NCBI RefSeq assembly: GCF_004366075.1
Contig: NZ_SODU01000001.1
Coordinates: 2,873,134 to 2,937,133, forward strand
From: Kribbella pratensis
GTDB taxonomy: Bacteria > Actinomycetota > Actinomycetes > Propionibacteriales > Kribbellaceae
Direction of reading: 5' to 3'
Length of the DNA stretch: 64,000 nt
In this document: one piece after another, positions 26,636 through 34,155 of the stretch
How the letters are laid out: every line of letters starts with the position of its first letter
Position numbering within the stretch: the stretch's first letter is position 1
Translations under genes and position numbers: made by a program
The notes under the pieces: model-generated
What the model was told of the DNA's origin: nothing
Seen by the model: only the letters and a program-made list of their open reading frames with translations
Databases searched by the model: none

Positions 26636-27546
26636 CCGCCTTTCGCCAGCAGGTGGCCCTGGGCCGAGCCGCCGAGCTGGCCCGTCAGGGGGACCTGTCT
26701 GGTGCGGCCACCTTGCTCACCGACCTCGAAGACCCGTCGGTCGAGGTCCTCGACCTACTAGCCCGAATCCGAGCCCAGCAGAGGAGGTGGGACGAGGCCG
26801 ATGCGCTGTGGGCGGAGGTGGTGAAGACCGCTGGAGGCACAGGTACTGCGGCGGGGGCGGTGGCGGGGCGGCGGATGGTTGCGGCGATTCGTGGGCATCG
26901 GCGGGCGGCGCGGCCTGTGCTGCCGGTTGTTGTGGCAGTGGTGCTGGTGGGTGCGGTGGTTGGTGGGGGCGCGGTCGCGTTGGGTGGTCGTGCCGACGAG
27001 CCTGTGGCGCAGCCGGCTCAGGTACAGCCGACCGTCACACCAAGTGTTGACACCGGCGCGGAGGAGCGGGCGGCTGAGTTGGCCCGGCGGTTGGCGGCGT
27101 TGGAGGCGCAGCGTCGCGCCGAAGCCGCCGCAACCGCGGCCAAGTTGGTTGTGATCGCACGACGCGTTGCTGGCGCAGGTGTGCTGGTGCAGCGCGAGAA
27201 GAGTGCGGTGCGCGTCGTTTTCACGGAAGGGGTGTTCGAAGCCGGCACCGACCTCAGTACATCCGGCGAGCGCGCACTCGACGTACTCGGAAAGCGGCTC
27301 CCCGGGCTGAAGGCAAGGATCACCGTGACCGGCTACTCGGTCGTCGTACCAGGCGGAACCAACTCCGGCGGCTCACGCACCGCACTCCTACGAGCCCGCG
27401 TCGCGACCCAGCAGCTCAGCACCGCGTCGGGTCTCCCGTTGACCGCGTTCACGATGCAGTCCGGCGACCAGGCACACCCGCCGTACCGCACCGACGCCCG
27501 GAACCGCACCGTCACGGTCACGTTGACGCCGGGTGCCACGCCCTAG
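26632..27546 (+). CDS. TPR-TM-OmpA-like membrane protein (Hsp70 operon gene 4)
   Basis: A 304-residue protein. Residues 1-65 look like paired TPR-type helices (ALGRAAELARQGDLSGAATL, RRWDEADALWAEVV), facing the cytoplasm. A basic segment (RGHRRAARP) is followed by a membrane helix near 95-118. Outside come a predicted coiled coil (EERAAELARRLAALEAQRRAEA, about 140-170) and an OmpA/MotB-like domain (about 185-304: FTEGVFEAGTDLSTSGERAL, ITVTGYS, LLRARVATQQLS), a fold that often binds peptidoglycan. It overlaps the Hsp70 gene by 4 nt (ATGA). Its layout suggests it links the cytoplasmic chaperone to the cell wall; this is inference. Confidence 0.85.
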   Translation: MTAFRQQVALGRAAELARQGDLSGAATLLTDLEDPSVEVLDLLARIRAQQRRWDEADALWAEVVKTAGGTGTAAGAVAGRRMVAAIRGHRRAARPVLPVVVAVVLVGAVVGGGAVALGGRADEPVAQPAQVQPTVTPSVDTGAEERAAELARRLAALEAQRRAEAAATAAKLVVIARRVAGAGVLVQREKSAVRVVFTEGVFEAGTDLSTSGERALDVLGKRLPGLKARITVTGYSVVVPGGTNSGGSRTALLRARVATQQLSTASGLPLTAFTMQSGDQAHPPYRTDARNRTVTVTLTPGATP

Positions 27547-27563
27547 ATGCCATGATGACGGGC

Positions 27564-28055
27564 ATGGAGCTGAAGATGTCGGCGTCGTACGACGCCACCC
27601 CCGAGGAAGTGTTCGCGATCGTGACGGACACCGCCTTCCGCGAGCAGGCCTGCGAGAAGACCAAGGCGCTGTCGTACGACGTCACGGTCAGCGCGTCAGG
27701 TACCGACACCGTCGTCCGGGTCTCCCGGAAGATGGAGGCCACCGACATCCCCGACATGGCCCGGAAGTTCGTCGGTGACACGTTGACCGTCGTCCAGACC
27801 GAGACCTGGCACGCCGCCGCGGCCGACGGCTCGCGGACCGCGGACGTGTCCGGCGAGATCGCCAACACCCCGGTCACCCTGAAGGGCACCGCCCGGATCG
27901 CCCAGGACGGCGGTCAGACGGTCCAGGCCATCGACCTCGACGTCAAGGTCGCCGTACCGCTGATCGGCAAGAAGATGGAACCGTTCGTGGTGGACGCGAT
28001 CCGCTCCGGCCTCCAGAAGGAACACGACCTCGGCCACGACTGGGCCGGCAAGTAA
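27564..28055 (+). CDS. DUF2505-family protein
   Basis: About 163 residues from the ATG at 27564 (MELKMSASYDATPEEVFAIV); ATGs at 27552 and 27555 are also open. The pattern of an N-terminal strand, YDATPEEVFAIVTD, and a C-terminal KVAVPLIGKKMEPFVVDAI helix matches DUF2505, a START/SRPBCC-like hydrophobic-ligand fold common in actinobacteria. No catalytic residues are known for the family. It follows the Hsp70 operon by 17 nt and may be co-transcribed. A perfect 16-bp hairpin 6 nt after the stop would end that transcript. Confidence 0.8.
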   Translation: MELKMSASYDATPEEVFAIVTDTAFREQACEKTKALSYDVTVSASGTDTVVRVSRKMEATDIPDMARKFVGDTLTVVQTETWHAAAADGSRTADVSGEIANTPVTLKGTARIAQDGGQTVQAIDLDVKVAVPLIGKKMEPFVVDAIRSGLQKEHDLGHDWAGK

Positions 28056-28061
28056 TCCGCC

Positions 28062-28096
28062 TAGGTCCTGTCTGGTGGATCACCAGACAGGACCTA
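28062..28096 (+). terminator. Perfect 16-bp hairpin after the Hsp70/DUF2505 unit
   Basis: TAGGTCCTGTCTGGTG (28062-28077), loop GAT, then its exact reverse complement (28081-28096). It begins 6 nt past the DUF2505 stop. No T-run follows, which is usual in this group. The perfection and length would also fit a small repetitive palindromic element. Confidence 0.6.
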
Positions 28097-28133
28097 ACCA
28101 CGACCGGGCCGTGTCGTTGCGCTGACTGCGTCG

Positions 28134-28172
28134 CCTCCGGTGGCAACCTGAGAAGAAGTGTTGCACCGGAGG
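28134..28172 (+). promoter_or_regulatory. Hairpin sequestering a perfect Shine-Dalgarno
   Basis: CCTCCGGTGGCAAC (28134-28147) pairs with GTTGCACCGGAGG (28160-28172), 13 pairs with one bulged G and a 12-nt loop. The 3' arm contains the GGAGG of GGAGGTGA (28168-28175), a full anti-16S match 8 nt before the ATG at 28184. The stem would block ribosome access, so it may be a translational switch for the zinc-ribbon gene. Confidence 0.5.
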
Positions 28173-28183
28173 TGACCCGTTTG

Positions 28184-28405
28184 ATGCCCCGTTTGATGCA
28201 TAGTTCCCTGCGAAAGAAGCACGATCGCACCCCCTCGACAACCGACGCGGACCAGTACTGCGCGTTCTGCGCCGCCGTGATGCCCTTCGAACGCATCGAG
28301 CCCTCGGACTACCTGGTCGACGAGCCCGACGAGTGGATCTGCGTCAAGTGCGGCTCCGCCCTCCTGGTAGACCCACCCACCCAACAACTCCACCAATCCG
28401 CCTAA
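28184..28405 (+). CDS. Zinc-ribbon-like microprotein
   Basis: About 73 residues from the ATG at 28184 (a GTG at 28172 overlaps the ribosome binding site). It contains two CxxC pairs, QYCAFC and WICVKCGSALLVD, about 30 residues apart and separated by an acidic stretch (FERIEPSDYLVDEPDEW). Four cysteines in this spacing suggest one zinc or iron site. I do not recognise a named family. Its Shine-Dalgarno is buried in the hairpin at 28134-28172. It ends 4 nt from the convergent kinase-like gene. Confidence 0.6.
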   Translation: MPRLMHSSLRKKHDRTPSTTDADQYCAFCAAVMPFERIEPSDYLVDEPDEWICVKCGSALLVDPPTQQLHQSA

Positions 28406-28409
28406 CTCC

Positions 28410-29087
28410 CTACGGCTGGTTTGTGGTGTCGGCTGTGGTGAGGGCTTTGCGCATGGCTTCGCGTACGTCAGGAGGCCAGGGGCCGGTGTTGGTGAGGGGG
28501 ATCTCGGTCATGAAGCGGCGTTCTGGCTCGGGGATGGTTGTTGCCACGAGATTCGGATCGTCGACGACCGCCGCGTAGAGCCTCGGGCCGTCGGCGCCGA
28601 AGAGGTCCGCGGCGACCAGGCGGCCGTCCGCGTTGCGCATGATGTTGTCCGGGTTGTCGTCCAGCTTCGGCGCGAACCAGTGCAGCTCGCGGCGCCCCCG
28701 CTCGTGCACGCGCCAGACGACCTCCGCGAGCTCGGCAACCGCTGGCTCCCGCGCCGCCAGCGCCCGGTGGAACTCCGCCGCCTCGTCCGCATCGACGGGC
28801 TCGAGCCACTCCATGATCTGCAGGTCCCCGCCGCCCACCAGTCGGCGATGCGCGAACAGCCGCGGGACCTGACGGGTGTGCGCGGCCTCCCGATACAACG
28901 CCACCGTGTACGGCGCTGTCGGATCGAACGGACTGATCCGCGCTGCCGCACGACCGTCCGGAGCCCGCAACGCAATCGCCCAATCACCCGCCCCACAAGG
29001 AGTCCACCCAGCCTCTCGCAGTACCCGTTCCGTGTCCCGGTGGTCGGCTGCACGCCCCAGCAACCTGAGCGTCTCGTCGGGTGTCAC
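28410..29087 (-). CDS. Degenerate kinase-fold (phosphotransferase-like) protein
   Basis: About 225 residues from the GTG at 29087; an in-frame start at 29159 would overlap the lipase stop by 25 nt. The C-terminal half contains LDDNPDNIMRNADGRLVAADLFGADG, which follows the kinase HxDxxxxN...D(F/L)G catalytic pattern but lacks the usual His-Gly-Asp opening. The N-lobe is short (AIALRAPDGRAAARISPF). Probably an APH-like or ABC1-like phosphotransferase fold; activity is uncertain because of the altered catalytic loop. No clear ribosome binding site is seen at either start. Confidence 0.7.
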   Translation of the reverse strand: MTPDETLRLLGRAADHRDTERVLREAGWTPCGAGDWAIALRAPDGRAAARISPFDPTAPYTVALYREAAHTRQVPRLFAHRRLVGGGDLQIMEWLEPVDADEAAEFHRALAAREPAVAELAEVVWRVHERGRRELHWFAPKLDDNPDNIMRNADGRLVAADLFGADGPRLYAAVVDDPNLVATTIPEPERRFMTEIPLTNTGPWPPDVREAMRKALTTADTTNQP

Positions 29088-29134
29088 TTTGGAGAGAATA
29101 GGCAACCGCGTGTGTCGCCGCCTCCGAGTAAGAG

Positions 29135-30010
29135 CTACAGCGGAGGGCCGAAGGCGCAAGTCACCCGCGTCGCACGGGTGGGGTCGAGAGCGTTGGCTAC
29201 CAGTTGGGCAACAGTCGGGTCGAAGGCCAGGCCGACGTGGCCGACCGTGTCCAGCGGGCAGGTGTCCTGCACGAACTCGTTGGTCACGCCGGGCTCGCGG
29301 ATGAACGACGTCTCGTGCGGTGTCACCAGCGCGTCGAAGCGGGACGCAATCACGGTGTACTTCACGCCTGGCTGCGCGATCGGGCCCGCGGTCAGCTGTG
29401 CGACGGCTGAGCCGCCGACGATGAGTTCGTCGCAGGCCGGGCAGCCGAATTGCCGTAGGACCTGGTCGACGAGCGGGCCCAGGCCGAGGTAGTCACCCAC
29501 GCTGACCAGCCCGCCGAACGTCGTACCGTGCGTCGGCGGCGCCAGTGCGATCACCTTGCCGACCTGATCGGCGTACCCGAGGACCTTCGGTCCGTAGATG
29601 GACTGGAAGCCGCCCTCGGAGTGGCCCACGATGTCGACCTTCGCGGCACCGGTCGTCCGGCGGACTCGCTGGACGAAGGACGCGATCTCCGCGGACGACT
29701 GCGCGATCGAAAGCGTGCCACCGACCGGGATCGCCGGGGTTGCCTGGCCGTAGGTGAGGGTGAAGGCGCAGTAGCCCTTCGCGGCGAGGAACGGGCCGAG
29801 GTACGAGTAGTTTCCGGGGCCGTTGCCACCGAGGCCGTGCAGCAGGACGAGCGGGTTCGGGTGCGCGGCCGACGGTTTGCACGTCCAGTCGTCGAACCCT
29901 GACGCCATCGCACCAGCTGTGCTCGCGGTTGCGGGGCTGGAGGTGATCGCTGCGGTGAGGAGGAAGGCGGCGAGCAGGGCCGCGGCGGTTCGGCGGAGGC
30001 GGTGGCGCAT
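29135..30010 (-). CDS. Secreted lipase/esterase (alpha/beta hydrolase)
   Basis: A 291-residue protein. MRHRLRRTAAALLAAFLLTAAITSSPATA is a clean Sec signal. The hydrolase part shows the oxyanion-loop motif LVLLHGLGGNGPGNYSYL, the nucleophile elbow GHSEGGFQS (Ser in GxSxG), an Asp region (ASRFDALVTPHE) and a His near TVGHVGLAFD, giving a plausible Ser-Asp-His triad. It matches secreted actinobacterial triacylglycerol lipases. Several cysteines (CKPSAAH, FGCPACDE, DTCPLD, VTCAFG) suggest disulfides. Divergent from the TetR gene, which may regulate it. Confidence 0.9.
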   Translation of the reverse strand: MRHRLRRTAAALLAAFLLTAAITSSPATASTAGAMASGFDDWTCKPSAAHPNPLVLLHGLGGNGPGNYSYLGPFLAAKGYCAFTLTYGQATPAIPVGGTLSIAQSSAEIASFVQRVRRTTGAAKVDIVGHSEGGFQSIYGPKVLGYADQVGKVIALAPPTHGTTFGGLVSVGDYLGLGPLVDQVLRQFGCPACDELIVGGSAVAQLTAGPIAQPGVKYTVIASRFDALVTPHETSFIREPGVTNEFVQDTCPLDTVGHVGLAFDPTVAQLVANALDPTRATRVTCAFGPPL

Positions 30011-30082
30011 GACAAACTCCCCGTGAATGTGTCGACGAGTGATCAGTAGATCACGGGTAGTGGAGCATGTCGGCCGGTTATA

Positions 30083-30098
30083 AACAAGATGTCGTGTT
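30083..30098. promoter_or_regulatory. Candidate TetR operator
   Basis: AACAAGATGTCGTGTT is an imperfect palindrome with perfect AACA/TGTT ends, in the 140-nt gap between the divergent lipase and TetR genes. A second AACAAGATC copy of the left half begins at 30102. Typical placement for a TetR repressor controlling both genes. Confidence 0.4.
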
Positions 30099-30150
30099 CA
30101 TAACAAGATCTCTCGGTTACGGATCGGCCACTCGGGGTAGTGTCCTGCGC

Positions 30151-30783
30151 ATGGGTCGCACGATACGGGGACTGGACGCCGGCCAACGCCGGGCCGAACG
30201 ACGCGAGCAGTTGCTGGACGCGGCGCTCAAGCTGTTCGCCGACAACGGGTATCTGGGGACGTCGATCGAGCAGATCTGCAGTACGGCGTACATCGGGACG
30301 AAGAGTTTCTACGAGCTGTTCACCAGCCGCGAGGAGTGCTACCTGGCGCTGCTCCGGCGGACCTCCGAACGCCTCGAGGAGCGGATGGAAGAGGCCGCCG
30401 CGCAGGCGACCGGGAACGAGCGGCAGGAGGCGCCGCGGCTGCTCGCGATCTTCGTGCACGCACTGGTCGACGATCCACGGATCACCAAGGTCACGTTCGG
30501 GATGGCGTCCGGCATCTCGGAAGCGGTCGAACGGCAGCGCCGCGCCAACCGGCGGTGGGCGGCCGGCTACCTCGTCCAGCTCTGGGACCGGTACGACGGA
30601 CCGCAACCCGAGGAGCAGCGCGCGGCACGGCACAGCGTGGCGATCGGGCTGATCGGCGGCATGTTCGACCTGGTCTCCGACTGGCTGCTGGACGCGGACC
30701 TCACCGCTCCACCCCAGGTCGAGGCACTGATCGACGACCTGACCACCTTCTACATCACGGTACGCCGGGGCCTCGCGACCTGA
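30151..30783 (+). CDS. TetR-family transcriptional regulator
   Basis: A 210-residue regulator from the ATG at 30151. The N-terminal helix-turn-helix is typical (RREQLLDAALKLFADNGYLGTSIEQICSTAYIGTKSFYELF), with TSREECYLALLRR after it. The C-terminal ligand domain is helical and contains an ARHSVAIGLIGGMFDLV segment. An open frame begins 28 codons upstream, but that part overlaps the presumed operator. It is divergent from the secreted lipase gene and tail-to-tail (2 nt apart) with the gene at 30786. Confidence 0.93.
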   Translation: MGRTIRGLDAGQRRAERREQLLDAALKLFADNGYLGTSIEQICSTAYIGTKSFYELFTSREECYLALLRRTSERLEERMEEAAAQATGNERQEAPRLLAIFVHALVDDPRITKVTFGMASGISEAVERQRRANRRWAAGYLVQLWDRYDGPQPEEQRAARHSVAIGLIGGMFDLVSDWLLDADLTAPPQVEALIDDLTTFYITVRRGLAT

Positions 30784-30785
30784 CC

Positions 30786-31838
30786 TCAGTCGAAGACGAG
30801 CGTGCGGAGCGCGACATGTCCTTCCTCGTCGATGACGTAATGCGCGTGGCCCTCGTCGTCGACCGCGACGCCCTCGACCCGGCGTACATCGCCGAAGTGA
30901 TGCACCACCTTGCTCCCGACAACCCGGCCGCTCTCCGGCGGTAGCTCGAAGCGGATGTGCTCGGAGTCCGCGGCAGCACCTTCCGGGTGGTCCGCGAGTA
31001 CCGTGGCTGACTTGCCCGACGCATCGAGGTCGCCCACAACAGCGTCGAACACATCGCCGCCGCGCGTATCGAGCGCCCGGAGTCCCGCCGGTGCCTCCAC
31101 GCTGCCGGCGTCGCCAAGGATCCAGACGTTGCCACAACGCGGTACGGCGCCGGGATCGTCGAACAGCTCGCCGACGTTCTCGAGCTCCACCAGCACCGGA
31201 TGCCCGTCGGCGGTCACCGGGTACCGCAGCCCCAGCAGAAGGTTGCCGTTGGCCCGGAACTCGGCCGCCTCGACGTTGATCGGGTGATCGGTCGCGCGAA
31301 CCGTCCCGTCCCAGCTCTTCGCCTTCAACTGTCCACGAGCGATCGTCGCCTCGACGTACGCCTGCCGCCCGAGCGGCCCGAGAGGCAGCAGATCGAGGTC
31401 CGCGAGCGCATCGTTGACCGCCCGATGCAGACCGAACCGGAACCGTACGATCTCCATCGGGACGGGGCCGTCACCGGCGATCGACTGCTCCGCGACCCGT
31501 GCGATCCAGGATCGCTTGGCCGACAGCGGGCCTGCCTTCTTCCCGAACTGTGAACCGAGTAGATAGATGTAACCGTCGCGCGCGGCGCACGCCTCGGCGT
31601 CCTCTGTCTTGTCTGCGCTCAGGCCGGCGGCGGCGTGGATCCGCCGGGCCGACCAACCCCCGTCGAGCGCCGCTCCAGCTGAGTGCACGAGCAACGCGAG
31701 CGCGTCCTCCGCGGTCGTCTCGTCCAGCACGGTGACGAACGCTCGGTCCCAACCGTGCCGCGCCAACTCGTCAGGCGTGAAGACGCGGCACAGGTCGGAT
31801 GCTTCGTTCGGTTCCAGCTGCAGATCAGTCGCATGCAT
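30786..31838 (-). CDS. Uncharacterised protein, DUF3616-like
   Basis: A 350-residue cytosolic protein without signal or membrane segments. The middle reads AEFRANGNLLLGLRYPVTAD...PVLVELENVGELF, and the C-terminal part has repeated strand pairs ending in VEGVAVDDEGHAHYVIDEEGH, consistent with a small beta-propeller such as DUF3616 family members; the match is from motif memory only. A conserved-looking YIYLLGSQFGKKAGPLSAKR lies near residue 95. No catalytic motif is visible and neighbours give no clue. Confidence 0.7.
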   Translation of the reverse strand: MHATDLQLEPNEASDLCRVFTPDELARHGWDRAFVTVLDETTAEDALALLVHSAGAALDGGWSARRIHAAAGLSADKTEDAEACAARDGYIYLLGSQFGKKAGPLSAKRSWIARVAEQSIAGDGPVPMEIVRFRFGLHRAVNDALADLDLLPLGPLGRQAYVEATIARGQLKAKSWDGTVRATDHPINVEAAEFRANGNLLLGLRYPVTADGHPVLVELENVGELFDDPGAVPRCGNVWILGDAGSVEAPAGLRALDTRGGDVFDAVVGDLDASGKSATVLADHPEGAAADSEHIRFELPPESGRVVGSKVVHHFGDVRRVEGVAVDDEGHAHYVIDEEGHVALRTLVFD

Positions 31839-31917
31839 ACCCGAGGAACGACGGACCCGGCAGGAGTTCTCCCACAGCCCGCCGATTCCCGGGTAATCCC
31901 CGATCTACCCTGATTTC

Positions 31918-33546
31918 TCAGCCCTGGTGGGGGTAGCGGTAGTCGGTGGGCGGGGTGAAGGTTTCTTTCATCGACCGGGGCGAGGCCCAGCGGATCAGGT
32001 TCCACATCGAGCCGGCCTTGTCGTTGGTGCCGGACGCCCGCGCACCGCCGAACGGCTGCTGCCCGACGACCGCGCCAGTCGGCTTGTCGTTGACGTAGAA
32101 GTTCCCCGCCGCGAACCGCAGGTACTCCGCCGCCTCCGCCACCGCGTGCCGGTCCTGTGCGATGACCGCACCGGTCAGCCCGTACGGCGCCGAGTGCTCC
32201 ATGCCCCGCATCACCGAGTCGTAGTCCGCGTCGTCGTACACGTGCACGCCGAGGATCGGGCCGAAGTACTCGGTCGTGAAGATCTCGTCGGCCGGGTCGT
32301 CGGAGACCAGCAGGGTCGGGCGGACGAAGTACCCCTCGCTGTCGTCATAGGTGCCACCGGCAACAACCTCGATCGAGTCCGTCGCCCGGGCCCGGTCCAG
32401 CGCCGCCTTGTGCTTGGCGAACGCACGGTCGTCGATCACGGCGCCGATGAAGTTCGACAGGTCGGTGACATCGCCCATCGTGATCGCCTCGGTCTCGGCG
32501 ACGATGTCGTCCCGGATCCGGTCCCACACCGAGCGCGCGACGTACGCCCGGGACGCCGCCGAGCACTTCTGCCCCTGGTACTCGAACGCGCCGCGCACCA
32601 TCGCGGTCTTCAGCACCGCCGGGTCCGCCGACGGGTGCGCCAGGATGAAGTCCTTGCCGCCGGTCTCCCCGACCAGCCGCGGATAGGTCTTGTACGACGC
32701 GATGTTCGCCCCGACCGTGCTCCACAGCGACTGGAACGTCTTCGTCGAGCCGGTGAAGTGGATGCCGGCCAGATCCGGATGGGTCAGCGCCGCCTTGCTG
32801 ACGTCGATGCCGTCGCCGGTGACCAGGTTGATCACGCCGGCCGGAAGCCCCGCGGCCTCGAACAGCCGCATCGTCCAGTGCGCCGCGAACTGCTGCGTCG
32901 GCGACGGCTTCCACACCACGGTGTTGCCCATCAGCGCCGGCGCGGTCGGCAGGTTGCCGGCGATCGCGGTGAAGTTGAACGGCGTGATCGCGTAGACGAA
33001 GCCCTCGAGCGGCCGGTAGTCGACCCGGTTCCACACGCCCGGGGACGAGATCGGCTGATCGCTGACGATCTGCCGCGCGAACGCCACGTTGAACCGCAGG
33101 AAGTCGATCAGTTCACACGCCGCGTCGATCTCGGCCTGCTGGATCGTCTTCGACTGACCGAGCATGGTCGCCGCATTCAGCGTGTCGCGCCACGGGCCGG
33201 CCAGCAGGTCGGCTGCCTTCAGGAAGATCGCGGCGCGGTCGTCGAAGGACAGGGAGCGCCAGGCCCGAGCCGCTGCCAGCGCCGCGTCGACCGCAGCCTT
33301 GCCGTCCGCCTCGGTCGCGTTACCGAGCGTGCCCAGCACGTGCGCGTGCTTGTGCGGCTGCACCACCTGGATCGGCGTACCGCCACCCAGCTTCTGCTCG
33401 CCGCCGATCGTGCAGGTCAGGTCGATCGCACCCGCCGCAGTGAACTCCTTGAGCTTCGCCTCCAGACTCGCGCGCTCGACCGCCCCGGGCGCATAGCCCT
33501 TGACCGGTTCGTTCGCGGGGGTCGGGACAGCGGTGACAGCATCCAT
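31918..33546 (-). CDS. pruA: 1-pyrroline-5-carboxylate (L-glutamate-semialdehyde) dehydrogenase
   Basis: A 542-residue NAD-dependent aldehyde dehydrogenase, the second step of proline breakdown (P5C/glutamate semialdehyde to glutamate). The N-terminus NEPVKGYAPGA is typical of the monofunctional P5CDH family. The Glu base lies in YPRLVGETGGKDF (about 293) and the catalytic Cys in EYQGQKCSAASRAYV (about 327); EYFGPILGVHVY and QQPFGGARASGTNDKAG are P5CDH blocks. Start ATG at 33546; the open frame continues upstream to 33966 but that part runs through the VOC gene. No proline dehydrogenase gene is adjacent, which is unusual. A 9-bp inverted repeat upstream may control it. Confidence 0.95.
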   Translation of the reverse strand: MDAVTAVPTPANEPVKGYAPGAVERASLEAKLKEFTAAGAIDLTCTIGGEQKLGGGTPIQVVQPHKHAHVLGTLGNATEADGKAAVDAALAAARAWRSLSFDDRAAIFLKAADLLAGPWRDTLNAATMLGQSKTIQQAEIDAACELIDFLRFNVAFARQIVSDQPISSPGVWNRVDYRPLEGFVYAITPFNFTAIAGNLPTAPALMGNTVVWKPSPTQQFAAHWTMRLFEAAGLPAGVINLVTGDGIDVSKAALTHPDLAGIHFTGSTKTFQSLWSTVGANIASYKTYPRLVGETGGKDFILAHPSADPAVLKTAMVRGAFEYQGQKCSAASRAYVARSVWDRIRDDIVAETEAITMGDVTDLSNFIGAVIDDRAFAKHKAALDRARATDSIEVVAGGTYDDSEGYFVRPTLLVSDDPADEIFTTEYFGPILGVHVYDDADYDSVMRGMEHSAPYGLTGAVIAQDRHAVAEAAEYLRFAAGNFYVNDKPTGAVVGQQPFGGARASGTNDKAGSMWNLIRWASPRSMKETFTPPTDYRYPHQG

Positions 33547-33607
33547 GGGTGCGGTGCTCCTCGATCGACTTGACTGGTTCTCAGCAACTTCATGGTGCCA
33601 TGTCCAA

Positions 33608-33637
33608 CAGCGGACCACGAACCTGACAGGTCCGCTG
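33608..33637. promoter_or_regulatory. Inverted repeat upstream of pruA
   Basis: CAGCGGACC (33608-33616), a 12-nt spacer, then GGTCCGCTG (33629-33637): perfect 9-bp arms about 60-90 nt upstream of the pruA start. A third copy, AGCGGACC, is at 33654-33661. A candidate operator for a proline-responsive regulator. Confidence 0.4.
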
Positions 33638-33662
33638 CGAGGACGGTCACAGAAGCGGACCG

Positions 33663-34136
33663 TCAGCGGCGCCACGGCATGTGCTGGAGAGCCCAGGTGT
33701 TGCCGTCCGGATCCTCGAACCAGGCGTAGTAGACACCGCCGAGGTCCTCGGTCTCGCCGACCTCGACGCCGCGGCCGATGAGCTGCTGCCGGGCGGCCTC
33801 GATGTCCTTCACGACCAGATGCAGAGCGCGCATGGATCCTGGCTCCATGTCCGCCATCGGCAGACCCTGGAGCAGGCTGATCGAGCAGTACGAGCCGGGC
33901 GGCGTCAACTGCACGACGCGGACGCCGTCCGCCGGCGAGACGTCCACATCGACGTGGAACCCGCACTGCTCGGAGTAGAACCGCTTCGCCCGGTCGATGT
34001 CGGACACCGGCACCGGGATCAGCTCGAGCAGGAACGCCCCGGGCTGGACCAGCGGCGCACCGGGGTCGTCGGGGATCTCCGAGGCGTCCTTCGGGATGTC
34101 GGTCGTGGTCGGTGGCGGAGTCGGCAGATCATTCAT
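33663..34136 (-). CDS. VOC/glyoxalase-fold protein
   Basis: A 157-residue protein with a Pro/Thr-rich N-terminus followed by one VOC (vicinal oxygen chelate) unit: LELIPVPVSDIDRAKRFYSEQCGF at the start of the fold, ALHLVVKDIEAARQQLIGRGV in the middle and YAWFEDPDGNTWALQ at the end. Metal-ligand positions look partly kept (His in ALHLVV; Gln near the C-terminus). Likely dimeric; substrate unknown. The ATG at 34136 follows GGGGAG and lies 19 nt after the Ku stop, so it is probably co-transcribed with ku. Confidence 0.87.
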   Translation of the reverse strand: MNDLPTPPPTTTDIPKDASEIPDDPGAPLVQPGAFLLELIPVPVSDIDRAKRFYSEQCGFHVDVDVSPADGVRVVQLTPPGSYCSISLLQGLPMADMEPGSMRALHLVVKDIEAARQQLIGRGVEVGETEDLGGVYYAWFEDPDGNTWALQHMPWRR

Positions 34137-34155
34137 CGGAGCTCCCCCCGCTTGC

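Noticed and set aside
21608-27546. Reading the Hsp70 module as an antiphage defence system
   Set aside because: No nuclease, NTPase effector, toxin or known defence gene is nearby; the domain layout fits an envelope role better.
33547-33966. N-terminal extension of the P5C dehydrogenase frame
   Set aside because: It covers the VOC gene in another frame and has no family similarity; ATG 33546 fits the family start.
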